Source: Aeromonas veronii bv. veronii
Lineage (GTDB): Bacteria > Pseudomonadota > Gammaproteobacteria > Enterobacterales > Aeromonadaceae
Direction of reading: 5' to 3'
DNA length: 64,000 bases
NCBI RefSeq assembly: GCF_000820225.1
Contig: NZ_CDDK01000043.1
Span: 1-64,000, forward strand
The notes under the pieces are model-generated. The model saw nothing but the letters and a program-made list of their open reading frames with translations. It was not told the origin of the DNA and searched no databases. Position numbers and translations under genes: made by a program. The first letter of the stretch is position 1; the number at the start of each line of letters is the position of its first letter. Shown piece by piece: positions 9,221-17,202 of this stretch.

Positions 9221-9234
9221 TTGACCTGTATCAA
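9221..9234. promoter_or_regulatory. FNR-like box upstream of ygbA
   Basis: TTGACCTGTATCAA matches the FNR consensus TTGAT-N4-ATCAA at nine of ten fixed positions. It lies between the upstream terminator and the YgbA-like gene, so it can only serve that gene. It is centred at about 9227.5, about 41 bases before the ATG at 9269. A class II site at -41.5 would put the transcript start almost on that ATG; see the gene entry. Confidence 0.55.
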
Positions 9235-9268
9235 CACCCAAAGCGAGCAGGTCAGGAGAATGGCGACC

Positions 9269-9673
9269 ATGAAAAGTCATCATGCCAGCCCAGCCCGGGG
9301 CTCACACGCCGCAGCCAGCAAAAAGGCGAGTGACCATCCCAGACTCATGCGCGAGCAGCAGACGGTCAGCGCCATGATCCGCCTCTACTGCCAGCACCAT
9401 CATCAGGATCCCCATTGCCGCCACTGTCGCCAGTTGCGGGATTTCGCCCATCAGCGCCTGCGTCGCTGCCGTTATGGCCACGACCACAAACCCACCTGCG
9501 CCAACTGCAATATCCACTGTTACGCACCGGCGATGCGCAAACAGATCCAGCAGGTGATGAAGTGGAGCGGCCCGCGCATGTTGCTGCGCCACCCCTGGCT
9601 CACCCTCCGCCACCTGCTCGACGGCTTGCGCAAAGCTCCCAAACTGCCCCAGAGCCGCCCCCTGCCGCCATAA
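9269..9673 (+). CDS. ygbA: YgbA-like nitrous oxide-stimulated promoter family protein
   Basis: A small cytoplasmic, Cys/His-rich basic protein. The core from about residue 27 (MREQQTVSAMIRLYC) through CRHC, CANC and HCYAP to KWSGPRM matches the YgbA family, which in enterobacteria is induced by nitric oxide. The clustered cysteines suggest metal or Fe-S binding, but that is inference. The start is uncertain. ATG 9260 is too close to AGGAG (9254-9258). ATG 9269 has a ten-base spacing and adds a low-complexity Ser/Ala/His segment. ATG 9347 gives a 108-residue protein and fits better if the FNR-like box acts at -41.5, but lacks an obvious ribosome site. Confidence 0.75.
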   Translation: MKSHHASPARGSHAAASKKASDHPRLMREQQTVSAMIRLYCQHHHQDPHCRHCRQLRDFAHQRLRRCRYGHDHKPTCANCNIHCYAPAMRKQIQQVMKWSGPRMLLRHPWLTLRHLLDGLRKAPKLPQSRPLPP

Positions 9674-9784
9674 CCGCCAATCCCTTGCATCCGGCAGGGG
9701 ATGACCACTACCCTATGACTCCTTTTTTGCCGTTGACCCCAAGGTCAGCGGCGTTGCCGAACCTTTGCTGCCAATGGAGTCCTG

Positions 9785-10282
9785 ATGCACCACAACCCGC
9801 CCCTGCTACGCCCCGCCACCCACCATGACATGCACGCCATCTGGCAGATCGATGCCAAGGTGTTTGGCGAAGATGTCTATCCCGCCTTCTTCTTCCGTCA
9901 GGCGATGGATTTGTGGCCCGAGTTGTTGCTGGTGGCTGAATACGAGGGGCAGCTGGTGGGTTATGTGCTGGGGGGATTCGGTCAGGAGCGGTCGCAAGGC
10001 TGGGTACTCTCGCTGGCGGTGCTGCCCGAGGCACGCGGTTTTGGTCTGGCCGAGCGAATGATGCGCCAGATGGAGGCCAACCAGCAGGCGCTGCAGATCA
10101 GCGAACTGCGGCTCACAGTCGATCCGGCCAATCCGGCCCAGCGCCTCTACTACCGGCTCGGTTACACATTGCAGGCGGAAATAGCCGACTATTTCGGCCC
10201 CGGAGAAGACCGTCTGCTGCTGGTTAAAACCCTCTCCAGTACAGCTGCGATTCAAGGACAAAACCGGTTACAGAACGCATAA
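9785..10282 (+). CDS. GNAT family N-acetyltransferase
   Basis: The 165-residue product is a single GNAT domain. The acetyl-CoA pyrophosphate loop is visible as LAVLPEARGFGLAERMM (about 78-95; the R-G-x-G-x-A form), followed by the conserved AQRLYYRLGY motif near 120-130. The overall pattern is RimI-like (acetylation of a protein N-terminus or small amine), but no substrate can be assigned. It sits between ygbA and slyB on the same strand with about 110 and 97 bases on either side, so co-transcription is possible but not shown. Confidence 0.85.
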   Translation: MHHNPPLLRPATHHDMHAIWQIDAKVFGEDVYPAFFFRQAMDLWPELLLVAEYEGQLVGYVLGGFGQERSQGWVLSLAVLPEARGFGLAERMMRQMEANQQALQISELRLTVDPANPAQRLYYRLGYTLQAEIADYFGPGEDRLLLVKTLSSTAAIQGQNRLQNA

Positions 10283-10379
10283 TTGGTTACATTTTGCCGA
10301 TTTCATGTGTGACGGGGTTGGAGTAAAGTTCACTCATCAACCGGATTGTTCAAATTACGTGCAGCCCAGGAGGCCCACC

Positions 10380-10847
10380 ATGTTGAAGCGTATGACCCTT
10401 ATTGCCCTGCTGGCAGCGACCACCATCACCGGATGCGCCAACAGTGACGTTTACTCTGGCGATGTCTACACCAAAGACCGCGCCAAACAGGTGCAGACCG
10501 TCAGCTACGGCACCATCATCTCCACCCGCCCAGTGAAGATCCAGGCCGATGAGAACTCCCTGATTGGCACCATTGGCGGCGCCGTAGTCGGTGGCCTGCT
10601 GGGCAGCACAGTCGGTGGCGGCACCGGACGCGACATCGCAGCCGCAGGCGGCGCTATCGCCGGTGCAGCGGCAGGTAACGCCATCGGCAACAAGATGAAT
10701 CAGGTCGACGGCGTCGAGCTGGAGATCAAGAAAGAGAACGGCGAAGCCATCGTGGTGGTGCAGAAAGCCAGCCCCACCTTCACCCCGGGTGCTCGCGTGC
10801 GCATGACCCAGGGCAATGGCAGCATCAACGTGGCCGTCGTGAATTAA
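10380..10847 (+). CDS. slyB: outer-membrane lipoprotein SlyB (glycine zipper 2TM)
   Basis: SlyB is an outer-membrane lipoprotein linked to envelope stress and, in enterobacteria, to the PhoPQ response. The 155-residue precursor has a lipoprotein signal peptide (residues 1-19) with the lipid-bearing cysteine in TITGC, then a glycine-zipper segment at about 60-105 (GGAVVGGLLGSTVGGGTG and AGGAIAGAAAGNAIGNKM), and a C-terminal domain ending NVAVVN. The ATG at 10380 has a perfect AGGAGG-type site six to eight bases upstream. A bidirectional terminator follows. No clear PhoP box was seen. Confidence 0.93.
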   Translation: MLKRMTLIALLAATTITGCANSDVYSGDVYTKDRAKQVQTVSYGTIISTRPVKIQADENSLIGTIGGAVVGGLLGSTVGGGTGRDIAAAGGAIAGAAAGNAIGNKMNQVDGVELEIKKENGEAIVVVQKASPTFTPGARVRMTQGNGSINVAVVN

Positions 10848-10882
10848 GCGTGTGAATTCAGGTTTCGTCACGCTCGAGCCAT

Positions 10883-10911
10883 AAAAAAACCGCCGATCCC
10901 GGCGGTTTTTT
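10883..10911. terminator. bidirectional terminator between slyB and amtB
   Basis: CCGCCG (10890-10895) pairs with CGGCGG (10900-10905), flanked by seven A residues on the left and six T residues on the right, so it can stop transcription from both converging genes. Confidence 0.9.
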
Positions 10912-10929
10912 GTTGTCTGGCATTCGGGA

Positions 10930-12357
10930 TTACATGCTGTAAGCCTTCTCGCCGTGGGAGGTGACATCCAGCCCTTCCCGCTCGGCATCGCCGTTCACCC
11001 GCAGACCCACCAGCATATCGACCGCCTTGAAGGCAATCGCCGCCACGGCACCGGACCAGAGCAGGGTGACACCGACCCCGATGGCCTGGATCTTCACCTG
11101 AGTCAGGATGGAGTAGCCCTCGGCAACCTGATTGGTGACATAGTCCCACACCCCGGTGCCGCCCAGATCCGGACTGGCAAAGACGCCGGTCAGCAGAGCA
11201 CCGAGAATACCGCACACCCCGTGTACGCCAAACACGTCCAGACTGTCATCGGCCCCCAGCAGGCGCTTGAGACCGTGGACACCCCACAGACCCGCCACGC
11301 CACTGATAAGGCCCATCACCAGACCACCGCCCACACCGACGAAACCGGCTGCCGGGGTGATCACCACCAGACCGGACACCGCACCGGATGCCGCACCCAG
11401 CAGGGAGGGACGTCCCTTCATCACCCACTCGGCCAGCGTCCATGAGAGAGCTGCTGCAGCCGGCGCCACCCAGGTGTTGATAAAGGCGAGTGCGGCGATA
11501 CCGTTGGCTTCCAGCGCGGAGCCCGCGTTGAAACCGAACCAGCCGAACCAGAGCAGGGAGGCACCGATCATGGTCATGGTCAGGCTGTGGGGGGTCATGG
11601 GATCACGACCGTAGCCCAGACGCTTGCCCACCAGATAGGCACCCACCAAACCCGCCACAGCGGCGTTGATGTGCACCACGGTGCCGCCTGCAAAGTCCAG
11701 CGCACCATGCTGGAACAGATAACCGGCAGTGGCGGTCGCTGTGGCCGCAGCCTCGGCGCTGGTATAAGCATCCGGACCCGCCCAGTACCACACCATATGA
11801 GCCAGTGGGATATAGGCGAAGGTGAACCAGATCACCGAGAAGAGCAGCACGGCGGCGAACTTGATGCGCTCGGCAAACGCCCCCACGATAAGGCCGCAGG
11901 TAATGGCGGCAAATGCCCCCTGGAACACCACATAGATCAGCTCGCTAATCCCGACCCCCTTGCTGAAGGTGGCAGCGATGGAGTCAGGGGTCACCCCCTT
12001 GAGCAGCACCTTGCTGAAGGAGCCGTAGAAATTGCCCCCCTCGGTAAAGGCCAGCGAATAACCGTAGATCACCCAGAGCACGCAGATGAGGCAGAACAGG
12101 GTAAAGACTTGCATCAGCACACTCAGCATGTTTTTGGCCCGCACCAGACCACCGTAGAAGAGGGCCAGACCGGGGATCGACATCAGGATCACCAGCGCCG
12201 CCGAGAGCAGCATCCAGGTGTTGTCACCCTTGTTGATTGTCATGGCGGCAACCGGTGCCACCGCCGCCTGTACCTGAGCGACCTCTTCGGCCCAACTTGG
12301 GGTAACCAGCAAGGCAGGCAACATCGTCAGACCCGCCATCATCCATTTTTTGACCAT
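10930..12357 (-). CDS. amtB: ammonium transporter AmtB
   Basis: AmtB is a trimeric inner-membrane channel that imports ammonium when nitrogen is scarce. The 475-residue precursor has a signal peptide (residues 1-23, ending PSWAEE) and about eleven membrane helices. Family sequences include FYGGLVRAKN, HMVWYWAGPD and the pore-histidine helix with PLAH. ATG at 12357 has AAGGAG upstream; a longer in-frame reading lacks one. Unlike the usual glnK-amtB pair, no PII gene lies next to it. A sigma-54 promoter (12548-12564) and an NtrC-like site (12617-12631) lie upstream, so nitrogen control is very likely. Confidence 0.95.
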   Translation of the reverse strand: MVKKWMMAGLTMLPALLVTPSWAEEVAQVQAAVAPVAAMTINKGDNTWMLLSAALVILMSIPGLALFYGGLVRAKNMLSVLMQVFTLFCLICVLWVIYGYSLAFTEGGNFYGSFSKVLLKGVTPDSIAATFSKGVGISELIYVVFQGAFAAITCGLIVGAFAERIKFAAVLLFSVIWFTFAYIPLAHMVWYWAGPDAYTSAEAAATATATAGYLFQHGALDFAGGTVVHINAAVAGLVGAYLVGKRLGYGRDPMTPHSLTMTMIGASLLWFGWFGFNAGSALEANGIAALAFINTWVAPAAAALSWTLAEWVMKGRPSLLGAASGAVSGLVVITPAAGFVGVGGGLVMGLISGVAGLWGVHGLKRLLGADDSLDVFGVHGVCGILGALLTGVFASPDLGGTGVWDYVTNQVAEGYSILTQVKIQAIGVGVTLLWSGAVAAIAFKAVDMLVGLRVNGDAEREGLDVTSHGEKAYSM

Positions 12358-12547
12358 AGAGCACTCTCCTTCCCTGTCGTACCGGTACAAGACCGGCTCC
12401 GTTTCCCTGATTTAATCTGTGGCGAATCGCAAGGTGTTGCTGCAACCCGCCAGAATCACACCCGCGCCCTGCACGGGGATGCCTCTTGCCACTTCCTCAT
12501 CACTGCGTCTGCCGCCGATGACCGCAAGAGACCGTCTGACATGTAAA

Positions 12548-12564
12548 AAGCATAAAGCGGGCCA
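12548..12564 (-). promoter_or_regulatory. sigma-54 promoter for amtB
   Basis: Read on the minus strand this is TGGCCCGCTTTATGCTT, against the sigma-54 consensus TGGCACG-N4-TTGCW. The essential GG (-24) and GC (-12) are exactly ten bases apart. The transcript start would fall near 12538, leaving a leader of about 180 bases before amtB. Confidence 0.75.
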
Positions 12565-12616
12565 CAAATTTAAATCCTTTTAAATCATTGCATTAGAAAG
12601 GTCGCGCATCATCAAC

Positions 12617-12631
12617 GCACCAATTTGGCGC
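12617..12631. promoter_or_regulatory. NtrC-like binding site upstream of amtB
   Basis: GCACCAATTTGGCGC is a near-perfect inverted repeat (GCaCCAA-T-TTGGcGC) and resembles the enterobacterial glnA NtrC sites (GCACCAACATGGTGC as I recall it) at 12 of 15 bases. It lies about 85 bases upstream of the predicted sigma-54 transcript start, a normal distance for an NtrC enhancer. Confidence 0.6.
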
Positions 12632-12862
12632 ATGAGCTGCGCTAACCTGCCCAGGGTCGCCCTGTCACAGGGCAGGCGATACGTCGCGCACCAGAAGTGC
12701 GCAAACCCGGAGCCAGCCCACAAGCTGACGTCATCGATATCGCGCGCTGCGGGCCCGCTCGTTTACACTGACAGACCAGCCGTTTCCTGTTATCCGACCA
12801 CGGCATGCCATTACGCAGCCCCTTGTTTGCAAGGTGATGGCAGTCCCAATCCGAGGAACACC

Positions 12863-13786
12863 ATGCAGTTCGATCGTCTCGACATCAGCCTCTCCCACTA
12901 CCGTCATCTCGACCGGGAGCATCGCGTCCACATCTCGCTGCTGGGGATAGTGATGCTGGCCATCATGGCCCTTCATCTATTGCTGTTGCCCCACTTCCCT
13001 TACGAGCGCTTTTACGCCGTCAGCTTTGGCTTCGAGGTGATCAACTGGCTCACCATGCTGTTCCTGTTCTGGGTGGTACAGTGCGCCCACCTGCCCACCC
13101 ACACCTACCGCATGCTCTCCTGCGGTCTGATGTTGTGGATCATGGGGGCAACCGCCGACATCATGGATGAGCTGGTGGCGCAGCCACTCTGGCTCGCCAT
13201 CTATGCCGAGGATCTGCTGCGCTCCAGCGGCATCCTGCTCAGCAGCATCGGCATCCTGAGCACCATGCACCACCTCTTCCACATCAATACCCAGCTCAGA
13301 CAACAGGCACTGTTCGACGATCTGACCCGGCTGCCAAACCGGCGCTACTTTCATCAGCAGCTGTTTCTGGAGCAGGGGATTTGCCACACCCTCATCCTGC
13401 TGGATCTGGATCACTTCAAGCTGATCAATGACAACTACGGCCACGATATCGGGGATCGGGTGTTGCAGCAGTTTGGCGAGCTGTTGCAACAGCACTGCCC
13501 GCCCGGTGCGCTGGCGGCCCGTGTCGGGGGTGAAGAGTTTGCCCTGCTGCTGCCCGTCGCCCACGAAGCCGAGCTACAGCAACTGGCCAACACCCTGCTC
13601 ACTGCGACCCGCACCATAGCTCCCGACCCGACCCATACCATGACGGTCAGTCTGGGAGTGGGGATCCGCGAGCCCAAGGAGCCGGCAGTCTCGCTGTTCA
13701 AGCGGGTGGATCAGGCGCTTTATGGCGCCAAGGAGGCGGGCAGAAACTGCGCGGTATGGGCGATGCCGACTAACAAGGAGGTATGA
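12863..13786 (+). CDS. membrane diguanylate cyclase (GGDEF)
   Basis: Predicted to make c-di-GMP from two GTP. The 307-residue product has an N-terminal membrane region with about five or six helices (residues 20-135), then a GGDEF domain (about 145-300) beginning LFDDLTRLPNRRYF. The active-site loop is GGEEF, an active variant. The allosteric I-site (RxxD five residues before the loop) is missing; the sequence there is PPGA, so product inhibition through this site is not expected. ATG at 12863 has GAGGAA at the right distance; the frame stays open to 12632 without a ribosome site. It is divergent from amtB. Confidence 0.87.
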   Translation: MQFDRLDISLSHYRHLDREHRVHISLLGIVMLAIMALHLLLLPHFPYERFYAVSFGFEVINWLTMLFLFWVVQCAHLPTHTYRMLSCGLMLWIMGATADIMDELVAQPLWLAIYAEDLLRSSGILLSSIGILSTMHHLFHINTQLRQQALFDDLTRLPNRRYFHQQLFLEQGICHTLILLDLDHFKLINDNYGHDIGDRVLQQFGELLQQHCPPGALAARVGGEEFALLLPVAHEAELQQLANTLLTATRTIAPDPTHTMTVSLGVGIREPKEPAVSLFKRVDQALYGAKEAGRNCAVWAMPTNKEV

Positions 13787-13829
13787 AGATCTGCAGGTTG
13801 ATTGCCGATAACGGCGAAACATTGCTGCT

Positions 13830-13857
13830 GAAACAGGGGCCCAAGGGCCCCTGTTTC
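13830..13857. terminator. bidirectional terminator after the diguanylate cyclase gene
   Basis: GAAACAGGGGCCC (13830-13842) and GGGCCCCTGTTTC (13845-13857) form a perfect 13-pair stem with a two-base loop, between two converging genes. Confidence 0.8.
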
Positions 13858-13876
13858 ATAGGGAAAATCCCCTCGC

Positions 13877-14500
13877 CTAAAAGCGGAAGGTAAGACCGAT
13901 ATTGGCCTGCCACTGGGTTACCAGCTCCCCGCGCACCTTGAACACGCACTGCTCCGGGTTGCAGAGAAACTGGTTGTTGTCGTTGACCAGCGAACCATAA
14001 CCGCGCACCTCGGCCCGCAGGGCCAGATGCTCGGCGAGGCGCGGTTGCACCCCGAGCGCCAGCGACATGGAAGGGGTCACCTCGCTGTCGTAAGCGGCAA
14101 AGCGGGTCACCCCGATCCCGGCGCCGATATAGGGCGCCATCAGGTTGTCAGAGAGAGTAAGCGCACCGGCAAAGTGCAGGGTGTCCACCGTCAGGCGATC
14201 CGGCAGGTCGGGAGAGAGGGTGGTGGACTGATGGCTGTAGAGCAGCTCAATCATGCCGGGATCATCCACCTCCTTGCTGATAAAGAGGCCCCAGCTGCCG
14301 GAGCCCTGCCCTTGCAGTGAATCGAGCGAAGCCGAGACCGGCACCGGCAGCACCACCTCGTCACTCTTCTCGAAGTCGATGGCTGAGCTGTAGCCGAAAA
14401 ATGGCGTCACCTGCCAACCGGATGTGATCGCGGCCTCGCTACTCCAGGCCTGCCCCAGTGGCAGCAACAGCCCCATCATCGCTATCCCGGCTCTCTTCAT
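13877..14500 (-). CDS. small outer-membrane beta-barrel protein
   Basis: The 207-residue precursor has a signal peptide (MKRAGIAMMGLLLPLGQAWS, cleavage probably before SEAAI), then alternating polar/hydrophobic strands (YIGAGIGVTRFAAYD, LALRAEVRGYGSLV) and a C-terminal aromatic residue (GLTFRF) as in outer-membrane barrels of the OmpW/OmpX size class. A cysteine pair (CNPEQC) near residue 185 could form a disulfide in a loop. Three ATGs are adjacent; I chose 14500 because AGGGG lies six bases upstream of it. The specific function is unknown. Confidence 0.75.
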   Translation of the reverse strand: MKRAGIAMMGLLLPLGQAWSSEAAITSGWQVTPFFGYSSAIDFEKSDEVVLPVPVSASLDSLQGQGSGSWGLFISKEVDDPGMIELLYSHQSTTLSPDLPDRLTVDTLHFAGALTLSDNLMAPYIGAGIGVTRFAAYDSEVTPSMSLALGVQPRLAEHLALRAEVRGYGSLVNDNNQFLCNPEQCVFKVRGELVTQWQANIGLTFRF

Positions 14501-14751
14501 CATCATCCCCTGCTCCCTGTGTGATTGTGCAGAAAGCATACCAGAGGCGTCCTAGGCCCATCCTAAACGGCGGCTGTACCGGATCACTTTCATCGCGGGA
14601 TTTCCCTCTCGCCGGAACCTCTGCCGAGCCGCCCCACTGGCGCCGCTATGCGCCCCTGCCACCATTCATCGACGGTTAACCTCTGCCACGTATGCTGGCG
14701 CCAAATCGGGTCATCGGGGCCCGTTATCACCACTCAAAAGGACATCAGGGA

Positions 14752-15390
14752 ATGGTTGCCGCGCAACTCAACGACCCCAAAACTACCCTCGCGGATACCC
14801 TGCGGGCCACCGCGCATGCCATCGACGAGAGCCACATCAGCCTGCGCCAGATGCTCGCGCTGGTGGGCGAGCAGGGGATGCTGCTGTTTTGCGTGCTGCT
14901 CACCGTCCCCTTCCTGCTACCGGTCTCCATTCCCGGGGTCAGCACCCCGTTTGGCCTGCTGATCCTCTTTATCGGCATCGGCATCACCCTCAATCGGGTG
15001 CCCTGGCTGCCCTCCATGCTGATGGAGCGCCGCTTCGCTGCCGATCAGCTCAAGCCGACCCTTCACAAGGGGGCGGAGCTGCTGGCCCGGGTCGATCGCG
15101 TTATCCGCCCACGCCTGCTGGTGCTGACCGGCAGCAACACGGTCAACCGCTGCAACGGCCTGCTGATCATGCTGGCCGCCCTGCTGCTGATGCTGCCCCT
15201 GGGCGCCATCCCGTTCACCAACGCCATGCCTGCCTGGGCCATCCTGCTGCTGGCCACCGGCATGTTGCAGCGGGACGGTCTGTTCATTGCCAGCGGCTAT
15301 CTGCTGGTAAGCGCAACCCTGGTCTGGTTCAGCGTGCTGGCCATCGGCTTGCTGATGGCGGGCCAGAGCGCCAGCGGCCTGCTCGGCTAA
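14752..15390 (+). CDS. ExoD-family membrane protein
   Basis: The 212-residue product matches the exopolysaccharide-synthesis ExoD family: a soluble N-terminus (about 1-40), then hydrophobic helices at about 45-60, 68-85, 135-160, 163-178 and 180-203, with the family-typical PFLLPVSIPGVSTPFGLLI and IPFTNAMPAWAILLLATGML. In rhizobia ExoD affects exopolysaccharide production and alkali tolerance; the molecular role is unresolved. Start ATG 14752 follows AAAAGGA at nine bases. It is followed by a bidirectional terminator. Confidence 0.85.
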   Translation: MVAAQLNDPKTTLADTLRATAHAIDESHISLRQMLALVGEQGMLLFCVLLTVPFLLPVSIPGVSTPFGLLILFIGIGITLNRVPWLPSMLMERRFAADQLKPTLHKGAELLARVDRVIRPRLLVLTGSNTVNRCNGLLIMLAALLLMLPLGAIPFTNAMPAWAILLLATGMLQRDGLFIASGYLLVSATLVWFSVLAIGLLMAGQSASGLLG

Positions 15391-15403
15391 CCCCGATGCA
15401 CAG

Positions 15404-15433
15404 AAAAAGGGCGACCAGATGGTCGCCCTTTTT
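15404..15433. terminator. bidirectional terminator
   Basis: AAAAAGGGCGACCA (15404-15417) and TGGTCGCCCTTTTT (15420-15433) form a perfect 14-pair stem with loop GA between converging genes. Confidence 0.92.
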
Positions 15434-15456
15434 GATTTGTGCGGGATACCGCCCGG

Positions 15457-16731
15457 TCAAAGCAGATCGTAGATAAGGGCCGAGATGGCAAGCAGCCCCA
15501 TCACCAACACAAAAAGGGTACTCGGCCCGCGATAACGCTTGAGTGCGGGCAAGCGATAGATGGAGCAGGCTGGCAGCAGAAACAGGATCACCGCGATCAG
15601 CGGGCCACTGACGCGCTCGATGATGTCGAGCACATTGGGGTTCAGATAGGTGATGACGGCGGTCACCATAAACAGGATCACCGATGACACCCGGGCGATG
15701 GTTGACTCCTTGAGGGAGAGCCCCAGCCCCTGACAGGCACCGCTCACCATGCTCACCGTCCCCTCGCTCACCCCCATGGAGGTGCCGAGGAAAGATTTGG
15801 ACATGGCCAGAATGGCGATGAGTGGCCCCACATAGGCGATCAGCGGGTTGGAGAACTTGTTCGCCAGCGCCGACAGCACGGAGATATTGTCGGTGCGGGC
15901 CAGCGCCATCTCGGCCTGACTCAGACTCATCACGCAGCTCACCACGAAAAAGAGCACGCTGCCGCAAATCAGCATACTGCTGCACTTGATGATCCGCTTG
16001 GCGCGCAGGTCGGCATTCTCCTGACAACGCTTTTTCTGCGCCGCGCTGAAGGAAGAAATAATGGGCGCATGGCTGAAAGAGAACACCATCACCGGCACGA
16101 TCAGCCAGAGGGATTTCCAGAACGCCGGATCACGCCAGTCCACAGACTGACTCTCGCTGAAATAGGAGAGGCTCCACTGGGGCAGCAGATAGATGGAGAG
16201 GCCAATCAGAAAGGCGACCATCGGCAGTGCCAGCACGCTGATGGCCGATACCACGATCTGTTTGCCGGCCAGCAGCACCAGATGCAGGCCCAGCATCACC
16301 CCCAGCACCAGCAAGCCGCGCGGAAGCTCGGCATCCCCCAGCTGGTGAACCACGAAGCTCTGGATCGCGTTGGTGATGGAGATGCTGTAGACCAGAATGA
16401 TGGGGTAGAAGGCCATCAGATAAACCAGCATCAGCAGCTTGCCCGCCTTGGCGCCGAAGTGCTCCTCCACCACATGGGTGATATCCCCTTCCCGATGGGA
16501 GCTGGAGAGCACAAAGCGGCTCAATGCCCGGTGGGAATAATAAGAGAGCGGAAAAGCCAGCAATAAAATAAATAGCAAAATAACCGGGGAATTACTGCCA
16601 ACCGTAATAGGGAGAAATAACGTACCGGCACCGACAGCAGTGGCATATAGGCCCATGGTCCATACCGAATCGCTTTTCTCCCATTTCAATTTTGAAACAG
16701 GGTTACTCTTTTCAGCAATAGAAACACTCAT
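15457..16731 (-). CDS. HAAAP-family amino-acid permease (serine/threonine type)
   Basis: The 424-residue polytopic protein has about eleven membrane helices and the hydroxy/aromatic amino-acid permease layout, with an N-terminal soluble segment followed by WTMGLYATAVGAGTLFLPI, the conserved first-helix motif of the SdaC/TdcC/YhaO group. A later segment (VFSFSHAPIISSFSAAQKKRC) is also typical. It most likely imports serine or threonine with protons or sodium; the exact substrate cannot be read from sequence. It is monocistronic, convergent with the ExoD-family gene, with a long AT-rich region upstream. Confidence 0.85.
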   Translation of the reverse strand: MSVSIAEKSNPVSKLKWEKSDSVWTMGLYATAVGAGTLFLPITVGSNSPVILLFILLLAFPLSYYSHRALSRFVLSSSHREGDITHVVEEHFGAKAGKLLMLVYLMAFYPIILVYSISITNAIQSFVVHQLGDAELPRGLLVLGVMLGLHLVLLAGKQIVVSAISVLALPMVAFLIGLSIYLLPQWSLSYFSESQSVDWRDPAFWKSLWLIVPVMVFSFSHAPIISSFSAAQKKRCQENADLRAKRIIKCSSMLICGSVLFFVVSCVMSLSQAEMALARTDNISVLSALANKFSNPLIAYVGPLIAILAMSKSFLGTSMGVSEGTVSMVSGACQGLGLSLKESTIARVSSVILFMVTAVITYLNPNVLDIIERVSGPLIAVILFLLPACSIYRLPALKRYRGPSTLFVLVMGLLAISALIYDLL

Positions 16732-17202
16732 TGCAATATATACCTTATTAATCTGTCATCATTATTTTTATTGGCCCGAATAACAGGCTGGAGATATGTC
16801 GTTGCATATCGCCCTGCACATTAAAAAACAACGCCGCCAGCGGCCAACAGGGCCACCGGAGAGAAACGGAGCTGCCACGCTACCATCGTTGAAATCGCTA
16901 TCCGGGTCAAGGTTAATAATTCATGACTGTTTGAATCGGAATGTTTCAAAAGACAACAGGATGTATCAAATTCGTCACCCAAAACCAGATTCACGCCTGT
17001 TTGATAACATACCGATAAAACCTCATGCTGTTGCCCAACAACACAAATAAGACCAGCGATCAGGCCGATAATATTAACACCTTAAGCTGTGGAATATGAG
17101 TTAAATAATACGGCCAACTTTTCTACTAATTGACAGTGATGTCAGCCAATTTATTCAGAGTAAAAGCGCAGGCTATTTCCGACAGCGACCGGGGCAGCAC
17201 TC
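16732..17202. other. AT-rich intergenic region with one perfect palindrome
   Basis: About 470 bases without a supported gene. A short open frame at 16796-17050 has no ribosome site and no protein character. TGACA-GTGA-TGTCA (17131-17144) is a perfect inverted repeat of unknown meaning near the 3' end of the PAS-GGDEF gene. The part next to 16732 must hold the permease promoter, but I could not single it out. Confidence 0.5.

Noticed and set aside
16796..17050. 84-codon frame in the intergenic region
   Set aside because: No ribosome site, no recognisable protein character and AT/GC mix unlike neighbours' codon use.
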